Shown here piece after piece: positions 15,365-24,494 of a stretch of 33,433 nucleotides of DNA (position 1 is its first letter; every line of letters begins with the position of its first letter). Where the stretch lies: NCBI GenBank assembly GCA_009924135.1, contig RFSE01000046.1:1-33433 (forward strand). The letters are read 5' to 3'. The translations under genes and the position numbers were made by a program. Under the pieces are notes generated by a model. The model worked only from the letters and a program-made list of their open reading frames with translations, did not search any database and was not told the DNA's origin. The DNA comes from Pseudomonadota bacterium (lineage in GTDB: Bacteria; Verrucomicrobiota; Verrucomicrobiia; Limisphaerales; SXTU01).

Positions 15365-15799
15365 ATGACACGCGGCAATCCCTGGCAGTCTTACAAGAAG
15401 GTCGCCACCCAGACCGCCTCGCCCGGGCAGTTGGTGCTGATGCTCTTCGAGGGGGCCATCCGGTTCCTGGACCGTTCGCTTACCGGTTTCGCACTGGATG
15501 ATCCGGCCGAGCGTAACGCCACCATTAGCAACAACCTGATCCGGGCGCAGGACATTCTGCACGAACTGGATGCCTCGCTCAACCTTGAGGCCGGGGGGGA
15601 ACTCGCCCAGACCCTGCGGGCCCTGTATCAGTATTGCGACCGTCGGCTGATCGAGAGCAACCGGTACAAAACCGATGCTGGCATTCACGAAGTGCTCCGG
15701 CATTTGGGCGAATTGCGCGGGGCATGGGCGGCCATGCTGCAGGGGCAAATAACCACTCCGCTTCCTGGCGTCACACCTCCAGCCCGGCTGGCCGCCTGA
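15365..15799 (+). CDS. fliS: Flagellar export chaperone for flagellin
   Basis: Binds newly made flagellin in the cytosol, prevents its polymerisation and delivers it to the export gate. The 144-residue protein has the FliS core: WQSYKKVATQTASPGQLVLM, LFEGAIRFLDRSL, then helices with NNLIRAQDILHELDASLNLE, GGELAQTLRALYQYCDRRLI and the terminal helix IHEVLRHLGELRGAWAAML. Length fits the family. It lies 11 nt after flgM and 5 nt before the FliT-like gene, so the three are one operon. Confidence 0.93.
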   Translation: MTRGNPWQSYKKVATQTASPGQLVLMLFEGAIRFLDRSLTGFALDDPAERNATISNNLIRAQDILHELDASLNLEAGGELAQTLRALYQYCDRRLIESNRYKTDAGIHEVLRHLGELRGAWAAMLQGQITTPLPGVTPPARLAA

Positions 15800-15804
15800 T
15801 TTCC

Positions 15805-16197
15805 ATGAATGCCCGGGCCCAACTCTTCGCTGCCTATGCCGAATGGCGCGATTGGACGCGTCGCGAAACCGAGGCCATCGGTGCAGAAGCCTGGCCGGAA
15901 GTTCAGCGGTGCCAGGGGGTGAAGGCCGACCTCCAAAAGCAAATCCTGCAGTTCACCGAAGCCGCGCAGGCTGACAGTCGTGAGCGGGGCAGCAATTGGA
16001 CGGACACCCAGCGGGAAATTTCTGCCGTAGTCAGCCAGCTGATTGAAATGGAGCATGCCAACACCGCCCGGCTGGCTATGTTGCGGTCAAAGGCTGAAGA
16101 ACGCTTCGGAGCACTTCGTCAAGCCACCCGCAACCTGCGCCGGGTACAGGGGTCCTATGGCGGTGCGGCGGGAACTCAGTGGCAGTCCTATTCGTGA
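15805..16197 (+). CDS. FliT/FlgN-like flagellar chaperone
   Basis: A 130-residue, largely helical protein. The N-terminal half has MNARAQLFAAYAEWRDWTRR and an amphipathic helix (WPEVQRCQGVKADLQKQILQ); the C-terminal half is a long helix (REISAVVSQLIEMEHANTAR) ending in NLRRVQGSYGG, reminiscent of the LRxxxxSY ending of FlgN and FliT-type chaperones that carry FliD or the hook-junction proteins. It follows fliS by 5 nt. Sequence alone does not tell FliT (cap chaperone) from FlgN; gene order after fliS favours FliT. The ATG at 15805 is chosen because upstream in-frame sequence overlaps fliS heavily. Confidence 0.65.
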   Translation: MNARAQLFAAYAEWRDWTRRETEAIGAEAWPEVQRCQGVKADLQKQILQFTEAAQADSRERGSNWTDTQREISAVVSQLIEMEHANTARLAMLRSKAEERFGALRQATRNLRRVQGSYGGAAGTQWQSYS

Positions 16198-16311
16198 TTG
16201 CCAAGGAGCTTCAAAGTTCCGCCGTGCTGTGCAAAATCGTTTCCTCCCTGCGCCGGTTCTGCTTGTGTCGCCAGCGAGTGCTAATTGCCATGATTTCGAC
16301 AGTTGGCATGA

Positions 16312-18261
16312 ATGGACAGCCAGACCGACGGAAGAATCGTGAATGCATCCAACGATCCTGCTGAGAACGCCGTGACAATACGGACGGCAGGGCCGTGGTT
16401 GCAAGATGGACTGGCGGTGGTCAACCGGCAGGGCCAGTTGTTGCAGGCGAACGCTGCGCTCTGGCGCTGGCTCGGCATGCCAGACGCGACCCTCTTGCCG
16501 GCATCCTTGAGCAGCATGCTGATGGGGCGGCCGGGCATCGACACCGCCCTGAAGGCGGCGATGCAGGCCGGCGAGCCGGCCGGGCGGTTGCAACTTCCCG
16601 GTGGTTCGGACGAACCAGATCGCTGGCTGCAAATCGACTGGCTTCGTCGCGGTGATGAATGGTTTTTGCATTTGGACGCAGTGCTGCCGCCGCAGCCAGA
16701 GTCGCCGATGCCCGTGGCCGAGTCGGATGCTCCCCGGCGCTGTCAGGTCGAGTTGCAGTTGCGGCGCGCCGAGGCTCATTTGCAGAACCTGCTCGAACGC
16801 TGGCCGGGCGTGGTTTTTAGTCAACGCCCCGACCTCAGTTTCAGCTACGTGAGTCCGGTGATCGAGAGCCTGACCGGTATTCCTACCGGCGACTGGATGC
16901 GCGGGAGTCATTTTTGGGAAACGATTCACGAAGGGGACCGGGAAGAACTGGAACGCCAGTTGCGATGCTGTGCTGCCACCGGCCAGAGCAGTACCACCTT
17001 GCGGGTTCGCAACCGGAGCACGGGCCGGATTGCCTACGTGTTGGAGCAACGGCAGGCGATTCTCGGAGTGGGCGGCATCGTGCTGGGCTACGAAGGCTTC
17101 TGGGTCGATATCACCCGCCAGACGATCGCCGAGAAAAGCATGACTTCCGGGGCTTGGAAAGAGACCCTGGCTGTGTTGACCATGGGGTTGGCGCACGATT
17201 TCGGCAACATCCTGGCCGGCATCCATTCGCTGAGTGAAACCATGGAAGACGTGCTGGCCACCGTTGCACCCGAGCACCGTGGCAGCATGAACCTCATCCG
17301 GCGTAATGCCATGATGGCCAGTCAGATTGTCCGGCGCATTGTGGCCCTCCACCAGGGAAAGTTGGGCGAATTTGGATACCACTCGTTGAACAGCTTGATG
17401 ACGGACTTGGAGGAGCTGGTGCGCAAGATCGTGCCGCGCCGCATCCAGGTGGAATCTGAGTACTCCAAACAGGAACTGCCTGCGTATCTGGACGCGGTCG
17501 AGTTCCGTCAGGTAGTGGTGAATCTGGTGCTCAACGCGGCCGAGGCCATCCCGCAAGTCGGCAAGATCCGGCTCCTCACCAACCGACACTCCGAACTGCC
17601 CAGCGTCGTAAACTGTCAGGGAACCATCCCGTCGCCTCCCTTGCTGGAGGTCATCGTGGCCGACACCGGGACCGGCATTCCAGCCCGGTACCTGCGCAGC
17701 ATCTTCGAGCCGTTCTTCACCACCAAGTCGCTCATCAAAGGTACTGGGTTGGGGCTTTACAACGCCTGGCTGTTCGTCGAACGACACAAGGGCGCGATCT
17801 CGGTCGAGTCAACGGAAGGCCAGGGCACGGCCTTCCACCTCTGGCTGCCGGAGGCCACGTTCCAAGAAGCGGAACGGCATTTGTCCCATGACCAGGCGGT
17901 GCGCCGCGCCCTGCTCTTACTCGATTTGCCGGGCCGTCCGCGTGATGCCACGGCGGAATTTCTCCGACGTAACGGCTACCTCGTGGTTGTCGAAGAGCCT
18001 GAGCGGGCCTTCGCCCAGTTGTACAGCGGCGACTACCGGATCGCGGCGATTGTGCTGCAGGCGACGGGACAGCAGGTGCCGTCGGTGGAGCTGGTGCGGC
18101 AATTGCGCCGCCGGGCCCCCGAGGCCCGACTCGTCCTCCTGATCACGGGGCGCAACCAGGACGAACTGCCGGTGTCCCTCCTCCAGGCGGCGGACTTGGT
18201 GCTGTCCCAGGGCTTGTCGGAAAGTGAAATATTAGGCAAGATTTCCACCCTGTTCAACTGA
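16312..18261 (+). CDS. Cytosolic PAS-PAS histidine kinase with degenerate receiver tail
   Basis: A 649-residue soluble kinase. PAS-like domains lie at about 30-120 (LQDGLAVVNRQGQLLQANAA) and 155-275 (VVFSQRPDLSFSYVSPVIES, ending FWVDITRQTIAEK). The H box is TMGLAHDFGNILAGI with His295; the usual HDFNN is HDFGN. The HATPase domain (about 395-520) has NLVLNAAEAI, VADTGTGIPARYL, FEPFFTTKSLIKGTGLGL. The tail (about 540-649) has the layout of a receiver (RRALLLLDLPGR, IAAIVLQATGQQ, RLVLLITGRNQ), but the phospho-acceptor Asp position is Gln583 and the conserved Lys is missing, so it is a pseudo-receiver. It is the first gene of a probable six-gene operon, 4 nt upstream of the HD-GYP regulator. Confidence 0.85.
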   Translation: MDSQTDGRIVNASNDPAENAVTIRTAGPWLQDGLAVVNRQGQLLQANAALWRWLGMPDATLLPASLSSMLMGRPGIDTALKAAMQAGEPAGRLQLPGGSDEPDRWLQIDWLRRGDEWFLHLDAVLPPQPESPMPVAESDAPRRCQVELQLRRAEAHLQNLLERWPGVVFSQRPDLSFSYVSPVIESLTGIPTGDWMRGSHFWETIHEGDREELERQLRCCAATGQSSTTLRVRNRSTGRIAYVLEQRQAILGVGGIVLGYEGFWVDITRQTIAEKSMTSGAWKETLAVLTMGLAHDFGNILAGIHSLSETMEDVLATVAPEHRGSMNLIRRNAMMASQIVRRIVALHQGKLGEFGYHSLNSLMTDLEELVRKIVPRRIQVESEYSKQELPAYLDAVEFRQVVVNLVLNAAEAIPQVGKIRLLTNRHSELPSVVNCQGTIPSPPLLEVIVADTGTGIPARYLRSIFEPFFTTKSLIKGTGLGLYNAWLFVERHKGAISVESTEGQGTAFHLWLPEATFQEAERHLSHDQAVRRALLLLDLPGRPRDATAEFLRRNGYLVVVEEPERAFAQLYSGDYRIAAIVLQATGQQVPSVELVRQLRRRAPEARLVLLITGRNQDELPVSLLQAADLVLSQGLSESEILGKISTLFN

Positions 18262-18264
18262 CGC

Positions 18265-19548
18265 ATGAGCAATCTCAAACGCCCGCAACCAGATGCCGCC
18301 GCGCATCGAATCCTGATCGTGGATGATGAGGAGATCGTGCTGGCGGCGCTGCGTGAAACGTTGCGCCGCGAGGGCTACGCCGTGACGACCGCCGATGGCC
18401 CGACCGAGGCGCTCGCGCAGATGCAGGGACAAGTTTTTTCGGCGATCATTTCAGATTACCAGATGCCCGAACGCACCGGTCTGGATTTTCTGGCCGAAGC
18501 CAAGACCATCCAGCCGGATGCCACGCGCATCTTGATCACGGCTGTTCTGACGCTCGACACGGTGATCGAGGCGATCAACCGGGGTGAAATTTTCCGCTTC
18601 ATCGTCAAGCCCTGGCTGCGCGAAGAACTGCTGGTCACCGTCAAAAACGCCGTCCAACGTTACGAGCTGGTCTGCCGCAACAGCCTCTTGCAGGCGACCA
18701 CGCTGGCGATGAACGAGAAGCTGGTCACGCTCAACCGTGAACTGGAGGAGCGGCTGGGGAAGATTGCCGAACAAAATGCCCAGCTCGCCCGCCTCAATGA
18801 AGCCCTGGCAGGCAATCTGCAACATTCTGCCCAGCTATGTGTGCGGGTGTTGGAAACTTTTTACCCGACCCTCGGCAGCCAGACCCGGCGCGTCCACGCC
18901 TTGTGCAAGACCATGGCGGCCGGACTCAACCTCACCAACGAAGATCGCAGCACGCTGGAACTCAGTGCGTGGCTGCACGATATCGGGCTACTGGGGACGC
19001 CGCGCCGGCTGATCCGCAAGTGGCAGCTCGAACCCGCCACGCTCACGGCGGCCGAGCGGGCGCTGATTGAACACCATCCGGTGCTCGGTCAGGAACTGGC
19101 GTGCTTTGCGCATAACCTTGAGGCGGTTGGCCAGATCATTCGCAGCCATCACGAACACTTCGACGGGCAGGGCTACCCGGACCGGTTGCGGGGTGACCAA
19201 ATTCCCTGGCTGGCGCGATTGCTGGCTGTGGCGGTGGGTTACGCTGCGTGCGATGGAGATGATTTTCAGGCGGCGGAATTTGTCCGTCAGGCCAGCGGTC
19301 GTGTCTATGACCCTGAAGCTGTCCGTCACCTGCTGCGTTCGCTGCCGCACGCCACCGTGCCACGGCGTCAGCGCGAGGTGCTGCTGGCCGAGCTGGAGCC
19401 GGGGATGGTGGTGGCGCGCGGCATCTATACCGCCAGCGGTTTGCTGCTAATACCAGAAGGCCAGCAGTTGACCGGGCCTTACATCGATAAATTGCTAAAC
19501 CATAACCGGATTAATCCGATAACTCAATCACTGGTCGTGTATTGCTAG
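18265..19548 (+). CDS. Response regulator with HD-GYP domain
   Basis: A 427-residue regulator predicted to hydrolyse cyclic di-GMP when phosphorylated. The receiver (about 15-135) has ILIVDDEEIVLAAL, phospho-acceptor Asp64 in AIISDYQMPE, and FIVKPW. A coiled-coil linker (about 155-190) leads to the HD-GYP region with LHDIGLLGTP (His238-Asp239), EHHPVLGQEL, and HHEHFDGQGYPDRLRG (His295-His296, Asp300, Gly303-Tyr304-Pro305). The motif set is nearly complete; the one departure is LLG in place of the usual Lys after HDIG. It follows the PAS kinase by 3 nt, making that kinase its likely partner, and precedes another kinase by 3-33 nt. Activity is probable but unproven. Confidence 0.85.
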   Translation: MSNLKRPQPDAAAHRILIVDDEEIVLAALRETLRREGYAVTTADGPTEALAQMQGQVFSAIISDYQMPERTGLDFLAEAKTIQPDATRILITAVLTLDTVIEAINRGEIFRFIVKPWLREELLVTVKNAVQRYELVCRNSLLQATTLAMNEKLVTLNRELEERLGKIAEQNAQLARLNEALAGNLQHSAQLCVRVLETFYPTLGSQTRRVHALCKTMAAGLNLTNEDRSTLELSAWLHDIGLLGTPRRLIRKWQLEPATLTAAERALIEHHPVLGQELACFAHNLEAVGQIIRSHHEHFDGQGYPDRLRGDQIPWLARLLAVAVGYAACDGDDFQAAEFVRQASGRVYDPEAVRHLLRSLPHATVPRRQREVLLAELEPGMVVARGIYTASGLLLIPEGQQLTGPYIDKLLNHNRINPITQSLVVYC

Positions 19549-19581
19549 GGAGTGTCCACAGCACGCGGCCGGCCCCGAGTT

Positions 19582-21879
19582 ATGACAGAGAGTCAGCCGT
19601 GCCCTGTGGGCGCCTCCCCAGTCCGCCGCGAAGAATCGTGGTGGCGCTGTCTGTTTGAACATGCGGAGGATGCCCAGCTCGTCTGCGATCAGCGCGGTCT
19701 GATCCTCGAAGCCAATCCCCGCGCCGGTTTCCTTTGCCGGCCAGGTACCGCTCCCGGGCGGGGCGTGACGGCCCTGCCTGAAACCTTGACCGACAGCACC
19801 CGCGTGCGCCTGCTTACGTTGCTGCGCTCCGGGCTGCGGGGCCAGAGCACTTTGTCAGGGGTCACGTTGTTGAGCGGACAGCGGTTGGTGATGATGGCGG
19901 ATTTGCAGATCGCGCCGCTGGGTGACGGGCATTTTCTGGTGACCATCCGCGATTCGAGCCGCCGCTGGCGCATCGAATCCCACATGCAACGGCTCGTTAC
20001 CGCGCTGGATGCCACGCCGGACGTGTTCTTTCTCACCGATGGGGAGCATCGCATTACTTATGTAAACACCGCCTTTCAGGCCGTCACGGGCTTCTCCATC
20101 GAGGACGCCCTGGGGCGTGCGGAGGATTTCTTGCGTGCGCCGGGACAGGGGCGGCTGATCAAAGCCTATCGCGAAACTGTGCGCGAGGGCCGTGATTGGG
20201 TGGGGGAATTGCAGAATTTGCGACACGACGGCTCCACGTATCCGGTGGCCGTCACCTTCGCACCCATATTTGACTCCGGTGGCGGGTTCATCGGGTTCGT
20301 GGCTTCCGAACGTGATATTACGCAGCGGCAGCAGTTGCAGGACCAATTGCGGCAGGAGCGTGATTTTGTACGCAGCATCCTCAACTCGGTGGAGGCGGCT
20401 GTTTACACCGTGACCCCTGCTTTGTGCCTGACCCATGTAAACGAAGTCTGGCGTTCCCTGCCGCCCCAGCAAGGCTGGCTGCGCGTCGATTCCGCCCCGC
20501 AGATCGGCCAAAGTCTGTTGTCCCTCGTGCCAGATGCGCGACACCGTGAGGAACTCGCCCGGATGTGCCGTGAAGTGCTGGCCAATGGCCGGGCCCAGGA
20601 ACTCCAGTTCGCCGCGCACCAGCACCACTGGTGGATGAAACTTTCGCCGTTACAAAATGCCGGCGCGACTGGCGGAGTAATCCTCCAGGTGGTAGATCAG
20701 ACCCGGCTGCAGGAATTGCAGAAGCAGCTCTATCAGGCGCAGAAGATGGAGACCATCGGTGCTTTGTCGGCCGGGGTGGCGCATGATTTCAACAACCTGC
20801 TGCAGGCCATCCGTGGCAACACCAATCTGATGCTGGCGGACGAGTCGCTCGCGACGGCGTTGCGAAGCAAGCTCGAACAAGTGGACCGGGCCGCCGAGCG
20901 GGCGGCCGGCATCACCCGGCAATTGCTGGCCTTCAGCCGTGATTCCGAGGAAGAAGTCACGGTTTTTGATTTCAATGAATTGCTGCAGGAGACCAGCCTG
21001 CTGGTGAAGCGCTCGTTGCGGGCGCGCGTGGACCTGCAGGTTACCCCGGCCGCCCATCCCGTGCGCGTGCGCATGGATGCCACCCGGGCCAGCCAGTTGC
21101 TGCTCAACCTGTGCGTCAACGCCCAGGACGCAATGGCGCACGGAGGGACGCTGACCCTGCAAAATCAGCCCGTGGCACTCAGCGAGACCCAGGCACAGCG
21201 GGCGCATGTTGTTCTGGGAACCCCGTTCGTCCGGTGCACCGTGGCCGACACCGGCATGGGAATTCCGCCCGAGGTGTTACCCCGGATCTTCGACCCCTTT
21301 TTCACCACTAAAGAGGTGGGGAAAGGCACGGGGCTGGGGCTTTCGATCGTGCACAGCGTGGTGACGCGGTCGCTGGGTTTCATTGAAATCGAAAGCACGG
21401 CGGGGCAGGGGACTGCCTTCCATGTATATCTGCCATTGGTGGAAGGTGCCTCACCGAAGTTTACCCAGCAGGTTCGCCGGGCGGCCGGCCGCGGTTCCGG
21501 CCGGGTGCTGGTGGTGGATGACCTCGATCTGGTGCGCGATTTTTCAAAAGCCTTCTTGTGCGCGGTCGGCGCGTTGTATCTGAAACACCACCACCTGCCC
21601 GAAGTGCTGGTGGACGCTGCGCTGCACCATCATGCGCCGGAGCAGGCGGGGAGTGACGCCGCCTTGGTGGCCGTGGTGCATCTCGCCAACCAGTTGACCC
21701 ACGTCGCCCGGATCGGCCGCAGTGGTAATCCGGCGGTCATCACCGAGGCGGAGTGGCTCGCTGCCCCCGCCTGGGATCTGCTCTTTCCTCCCGGCCAGGA
21801 AGAGGCGCGCGCTCTGGCTCGTGCCGCGCTTCGTCGAAAGCTGGAACATCTCCCCTTGATGATTGAAAAGATGATCTGA
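19582..21879 (+). CDS. Cytosolic multi-PAS histidine kinase with chimeric receiver/HDOD tail
   Basis: A 765-residue soluble kinase (a GTG at 19552 would give 775). Three PAS-like units occupy about 20-125, 135-260 (DVFFLTDGEHRITYVNTAFQ, ending FVASERDITQRQQ) and 265-385. HisKA has MQTIGALSAG-type sequence and AHDFNNLLQAI with His401; the HATPase domain has NLCVNAQDAMAHGG, VADTGMGIPPEVL and [20 protein letters not shown]. Then GRVLVVDDLDLVRDFSKAFL begins a receiver but breaks off, and the rest (ALYLKHHHLPEVLVDAALHH, AALVAVVHLANQLTH) matches the end of an HDOD domain such as that of the regulator at 24495. The receiver acceptor Asp and most of HDOD are gone, in frame: an internal deletion that fused two genes or domains. 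Kinase function looks intact. Confidence 0.85.
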   Translation: MTESQPCPVGASPVRREESWWRCLFEHAEDAQLVCDQRGLILEANPRAGFLCRPGTAPGRGVTALPETLTDSTRVRLLTLLRSGLRGQSTLSGVTLLSGQRLVMMADLQIAPLGDGHFLVTIRDSSRRWRIESHMQRLVTALDATPDVFFLTDGEHRITYVNTAFQAVTGFSIEDALGRAEDFLRAPGQGRLIKAYRETVREGRDWVGELQNLRHDGSTYPVAVTFAPIFDSGGGFIGFVASERDITQRQQLQDQLRQERDFVRSILNSVEAAVYTVTPALCLTHVNEVWRSLPPQQGWLRVDSAPQIGQSLLSLVPDARHREELARMCREVLANGRAQELQFAAHQHHWWMKLSPLQNAGATGGVILQVVDQTRLQELQKQLYQAQKMETIGALSAGVAHDFNNLLQAIRGNTNLMLADESLATALRSKLEQVDRAAERAAGITRQLLAFSRDSEEEVTVFDFNELLQETSLLVKRSLRARVDLQVTPAAHPVRVRMDATRASQLLLNLCVNAQDAMAHGGTLTLQNQPVALSETQAQRAHVVLGTPFVRCTVADTGMGIPPEVLPRIFDPFFTTKEVGKGTGLGLSIVHSVVTRSLGFIEIESTAGQGTAFHVYLPLVEGASPKFTQQVRRAAGRGSGRVLVVDDLDLVRDFSKAFLCAVGALYLKHHHLPEVLVDAALHHHAPEQAGSDAALVAVVHLANQLTHVARIGRSGNPAVITEAEWLAAPAWDLLFPPGQEEARALARAALRRKLEHLPLMIEKMI

Positions 21880-21929
21880 CCGCATGCCTGCCACTTGCTT
21901 CCGGCGTCCGTGAACAGCGAATCCTACCG

Positions 21930-24491
21930 ATGAGCCCATCCCAGCCAGCGTGCAACCGCCGGGTCCTTGTGGTGGATGACGATCCGCAGGTGCACTTGCT
22001 CATTGGAAATGCGCTGACGATGGATGGGGGGCGCCCGGCGGCATCGCCACTGTGCGATAATCCCTTTGAGGTGACGGTGGCCAGCCACGGGTCGGAGGCC
22101 GAGGCCTTGACGCGCGCGGCCGAGGAGGCGCATCGCCCCTTTGCGCTGGGCTTCGTGGACATGTACCTGCCGGACATGGACGGCTGCGAAACGCTGGCGC
22201 GGCTCTGGCATTGCTCGCCCGAGATGCAGATCGTGCTCTGTACCAGTGCCGCCGATACATCACTGGGCAAGCTGATCGGACGCTTCGGCTACACAGACCA
22301 GTTGATCGTGCTCAAAAAGCCGTTTCACGGCTTGGAACTGGTGCAACTGGCCAACGCCATGACCGCGAAGTGGCAGGGTTTCGTCGCCCTGCAAGATCAT
22401 CTTGCGCAGTTGGAATCCGTGGTTTTCGCCCGGACCGAGGAAGCCCGCCGGGCCGTCACCGCGCTCAAGCGTGAACTGGATGAGCGCCGCAAATCAGAGG
22501 AGCAATTGCGCCGCAACGAGGAGTTGCTGCGGCTCATCACCGACAATGCTGCCGACTTGATCGCCGTGGTGGATGGGCAGGGCCGGCGGGTTTACAACAG
22601 CCCCTCGTATCAGCGGGTGCTGGGCTACCGCCCGGCGGACCTGCAGGCCAGCCACTCGCTCGAACAAATCCATCCGGAGGATCGGCAGCAGGTCAGCGCC
22701 GCCGCCCAACTCATCACGACCGAGGGCCGGGACAACCATCTCGAATACCGCATGCGCCACCGGGATGGCACCTGGCGCCATCTCGAATCTTCCGGTTCCG
22801 CCATTCGCAATGTGCAAGGGGAGGTGGAAAAAGTGGTGATCGTCGCCCGCGACATCACCACCCGCAAACAGGCCGAAGCCGTGGCCACGGAAAGCGGACA
22901 ACGGCTGCGTTCCCTTATCAGCAACATTCCCGGGGCGGTCTATCGGTGCACTCCGCCTCCCGAGCGGCAGCTCGAATTCATCAGTGACCTGATTTGGGAA
23001 TTGTCCGGCTATCCCTGCACGGAGTTCACGGAAGCGCGCACGCAGAGCTTCACTTCCATCATTCATCCGGAGGATTACGCCGCCGTGCAGGACGCCGTAC
23101 AAATGGGCATCAGCCGGCGGTTGCCCTACGTCGCGGATTACCGGCTCGTCCGGGCGGATGGCAGCATCCGGTGGGTGCATGACAAGGGGCAGGCGGATTT
23201 CGACGAACACGGTTCGGTGCGGTGGTTGGACGGCGTGATTTTCGACATTACCGAGCGTAAACAGCAGGAGGAAGAAATGCGCCGCCTGCATACGGAAACG
23301 GAAAACCTCTTCGCTTCCATCAGCGCCATTCTGGTGGGGGTGGATGTGACGGGCCGCGTAGCCCGTTGGAATGCAGCGGCGGCCACCGCACTCGGTCTGG
23401 CTGCCTCCGAAGTAATGGGCCAGCCTTTTCACACCCTGCCGATCGAATGGGACTGGCTGGCCCTGCAGCGGATGACGGACGAGGCGCTGCGCAGCAACCA
23501 CCGGCTGGATCTGGATAACTTCACCCTGCGCAACAAGGACGGGGCCGAAGTGATTCTGAGCGTGACGATCACGCCGAGCAAACCGGATGCCGAGAACCGG
23601 CTCAATTTCATCCTGCTGGCCGTGGATGTCACCCATCGGCACACGCTCGAGTCGCAGTTGCGGGATGCGCAGAAGCTCGAATCCATTGGCCGGCTGGCGG
23701 CGGGCATCGCGCACGAGATCAACACCCCGACGCAATACATCGGCGATAACTTGAGGTTCCTCCGCGATGCCTTCACGGACCTCGCCCCGGTGCTGGCTGC
23801 CGGAGCCCAGTTGGGGGAAACGGTGCGGCAGGGAGCCGATCCCCAAGCGGCTGCGGTCAAGTTGGAAAAGTGCATCGAGACCGCTGATCTGGCCTATTTG
23901 CGCGACGAGATTCCGCGGGCCGTCGAGGAGGCCGTTTCCGGGGTGGATCGCGTCACCAAGATCGTCCAGGCCATGAAGGAGTTTTCGCACCCGGGCAACG
24001 AGGAGAAGACTCCCATCGACATCAACCGGGCGATCCAGAGCACCATCACGGTCGCCCGGAATGAGTGGAAGTACGTCGCCGACCTCGTGACGGATTTTGA
24101 TGGTACGCTGCCGCCTGTGCCTTGCCAGCCGGGCAGTTTCAATCAGGCCGTGCTCAACATCATCGTCAACGCGGCCCACGCCATTGCTGGCAAAGGCGAC
24201 GCCAGTACCGCGGCGCGCGGCACCATCACCGTGACCACCCGGCGTGCAGGCGACTGGGCGGAACTGCGTGTGCAGGATACCGGCACTGGGATTCCCGAGC
24301 CGGCCCGGGCCAAGATTTTCGACCCGTTTTTTACCACCAAGGAAGTAGGGAAGGGGACCGGGCAAGGGCTGGCCATCGCCCGTTCCGTCGTGGTGGACAA
24401 ACATGCCGGCAGCATTCACTTCGAAACCGAAACCGGCCGGGGGACCACGTTCGTGATCCGTCTGCCCTTGCAAACCGCGACGCCCAACTGA
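21930..24491 (+). CDS. Cytosolic REC-PAS-PAS-PAS histidine kinase
   Basis: An 853-residue soluble kinase. The receiver (about 10-140) has [14 protein letters not shown], an insertion around residues 33-47, acceptor Asp77 in [11 protein letters not shown], and VLKKPF. A coiled coil (about 160-200) leads to three PAS/PAC units: about 202-315 ([20 protein letters not shown], ending [13 protein letters not shown]), 325-445 ([33 protein letters not shown]), and 455-575. The H box is [20 protein letters not shown] with His595, of the HEINTPxQ subtype, and HATPase carries [25 protein letters not shown] and [17 protein letters not shown]. The kinase is followed 3 nt later by the REC-HDOD regulator, its probable output. 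Signal unknown; no membrane segment. Confidence 0.9.
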   Translation: MSPSQPACNRRVLVVDDDPQVHLLIGNALTMDGGRPAASPLCDNPFEVTVASHGSEAEALTRAAEEAHRPFALGFVDMYLPDMDGCETLARLWHCSPEMQIVLCTSAADTSLGKLIGRFGYTDQLIVLKKPFHGLELVQLANAMTAKWQGFVALQDHLAQLESVVFARTEEARRAVTALKRELDERRKSEEQLRRNEELLRLITDNAADLIAVVDGQGRRVYNSPSYQRVLGYRPADLQASHSLEQIHPEDRQQVSAAAQLITTEGRDNHLEYRMRHRDGTWRHLESSGSAIRNVQGEVEKVVIVARDITTRKQAEAVATESGQRLRSLISNIPGAVYRCTPPPERQLEFISDLIWELSGYPCTEFTEARTQSFTSIIHPEDYAAVQDAVQMGISRRLPYVADYRLVRADGSIRWVHDKGQADFDEHGSVRWLDGVIFDITERKQQEEEMRRLHTETENLFASISAILVGVDVTGRVARWNAAAATALGLAASEVMGQPFHTLPIEWDWLALQRMTDEALRSNHRLDLDNFTLRNKDGAEVILSVTITPSKPDAENRLNFILLAVDVTHRHTLESQLRDAQKLESIGRLAAGIAHEINTPTQYIGDNLRFLRDAFTDLAPVLAAGAQLGETVRQGADPQAAAVKLEKCIETADLAYLRDEIPRAVEEAVSGVDRVTKIVQAMKEFSHPGNEEKTPIDINRAIQSTITVARNEWKYVADLVTDFDGTLPPVPCQPGSFNQAVLNIIVNAAHAIAGKGDASTAARGTITVTTRRAGDWAELRVQDTGTGIPEPARAKIFDPFFTTKEVGKGTGQGLAIARSVVVDKHAGSIHFETETGRGTTFVIRLPLQTATPN

Positions 24492-24494
24492 CTG

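Noticed and set aside
16198..16311. Sigma-28 or sigma-54 promoter before the signalling operon
   Set aside because: No site with acceptable match and spacing was found in the 114-nt gap; read-through from the flagellar operon or a different sigma factor remains possible.
22494..24473. Long minus-strand open frame opposite the REC-PAS kinase
   Set aside because: It is a shadow of the high-GC plus-strand gene, with no recognisable domain; the plus strand has complete kinase motifs.
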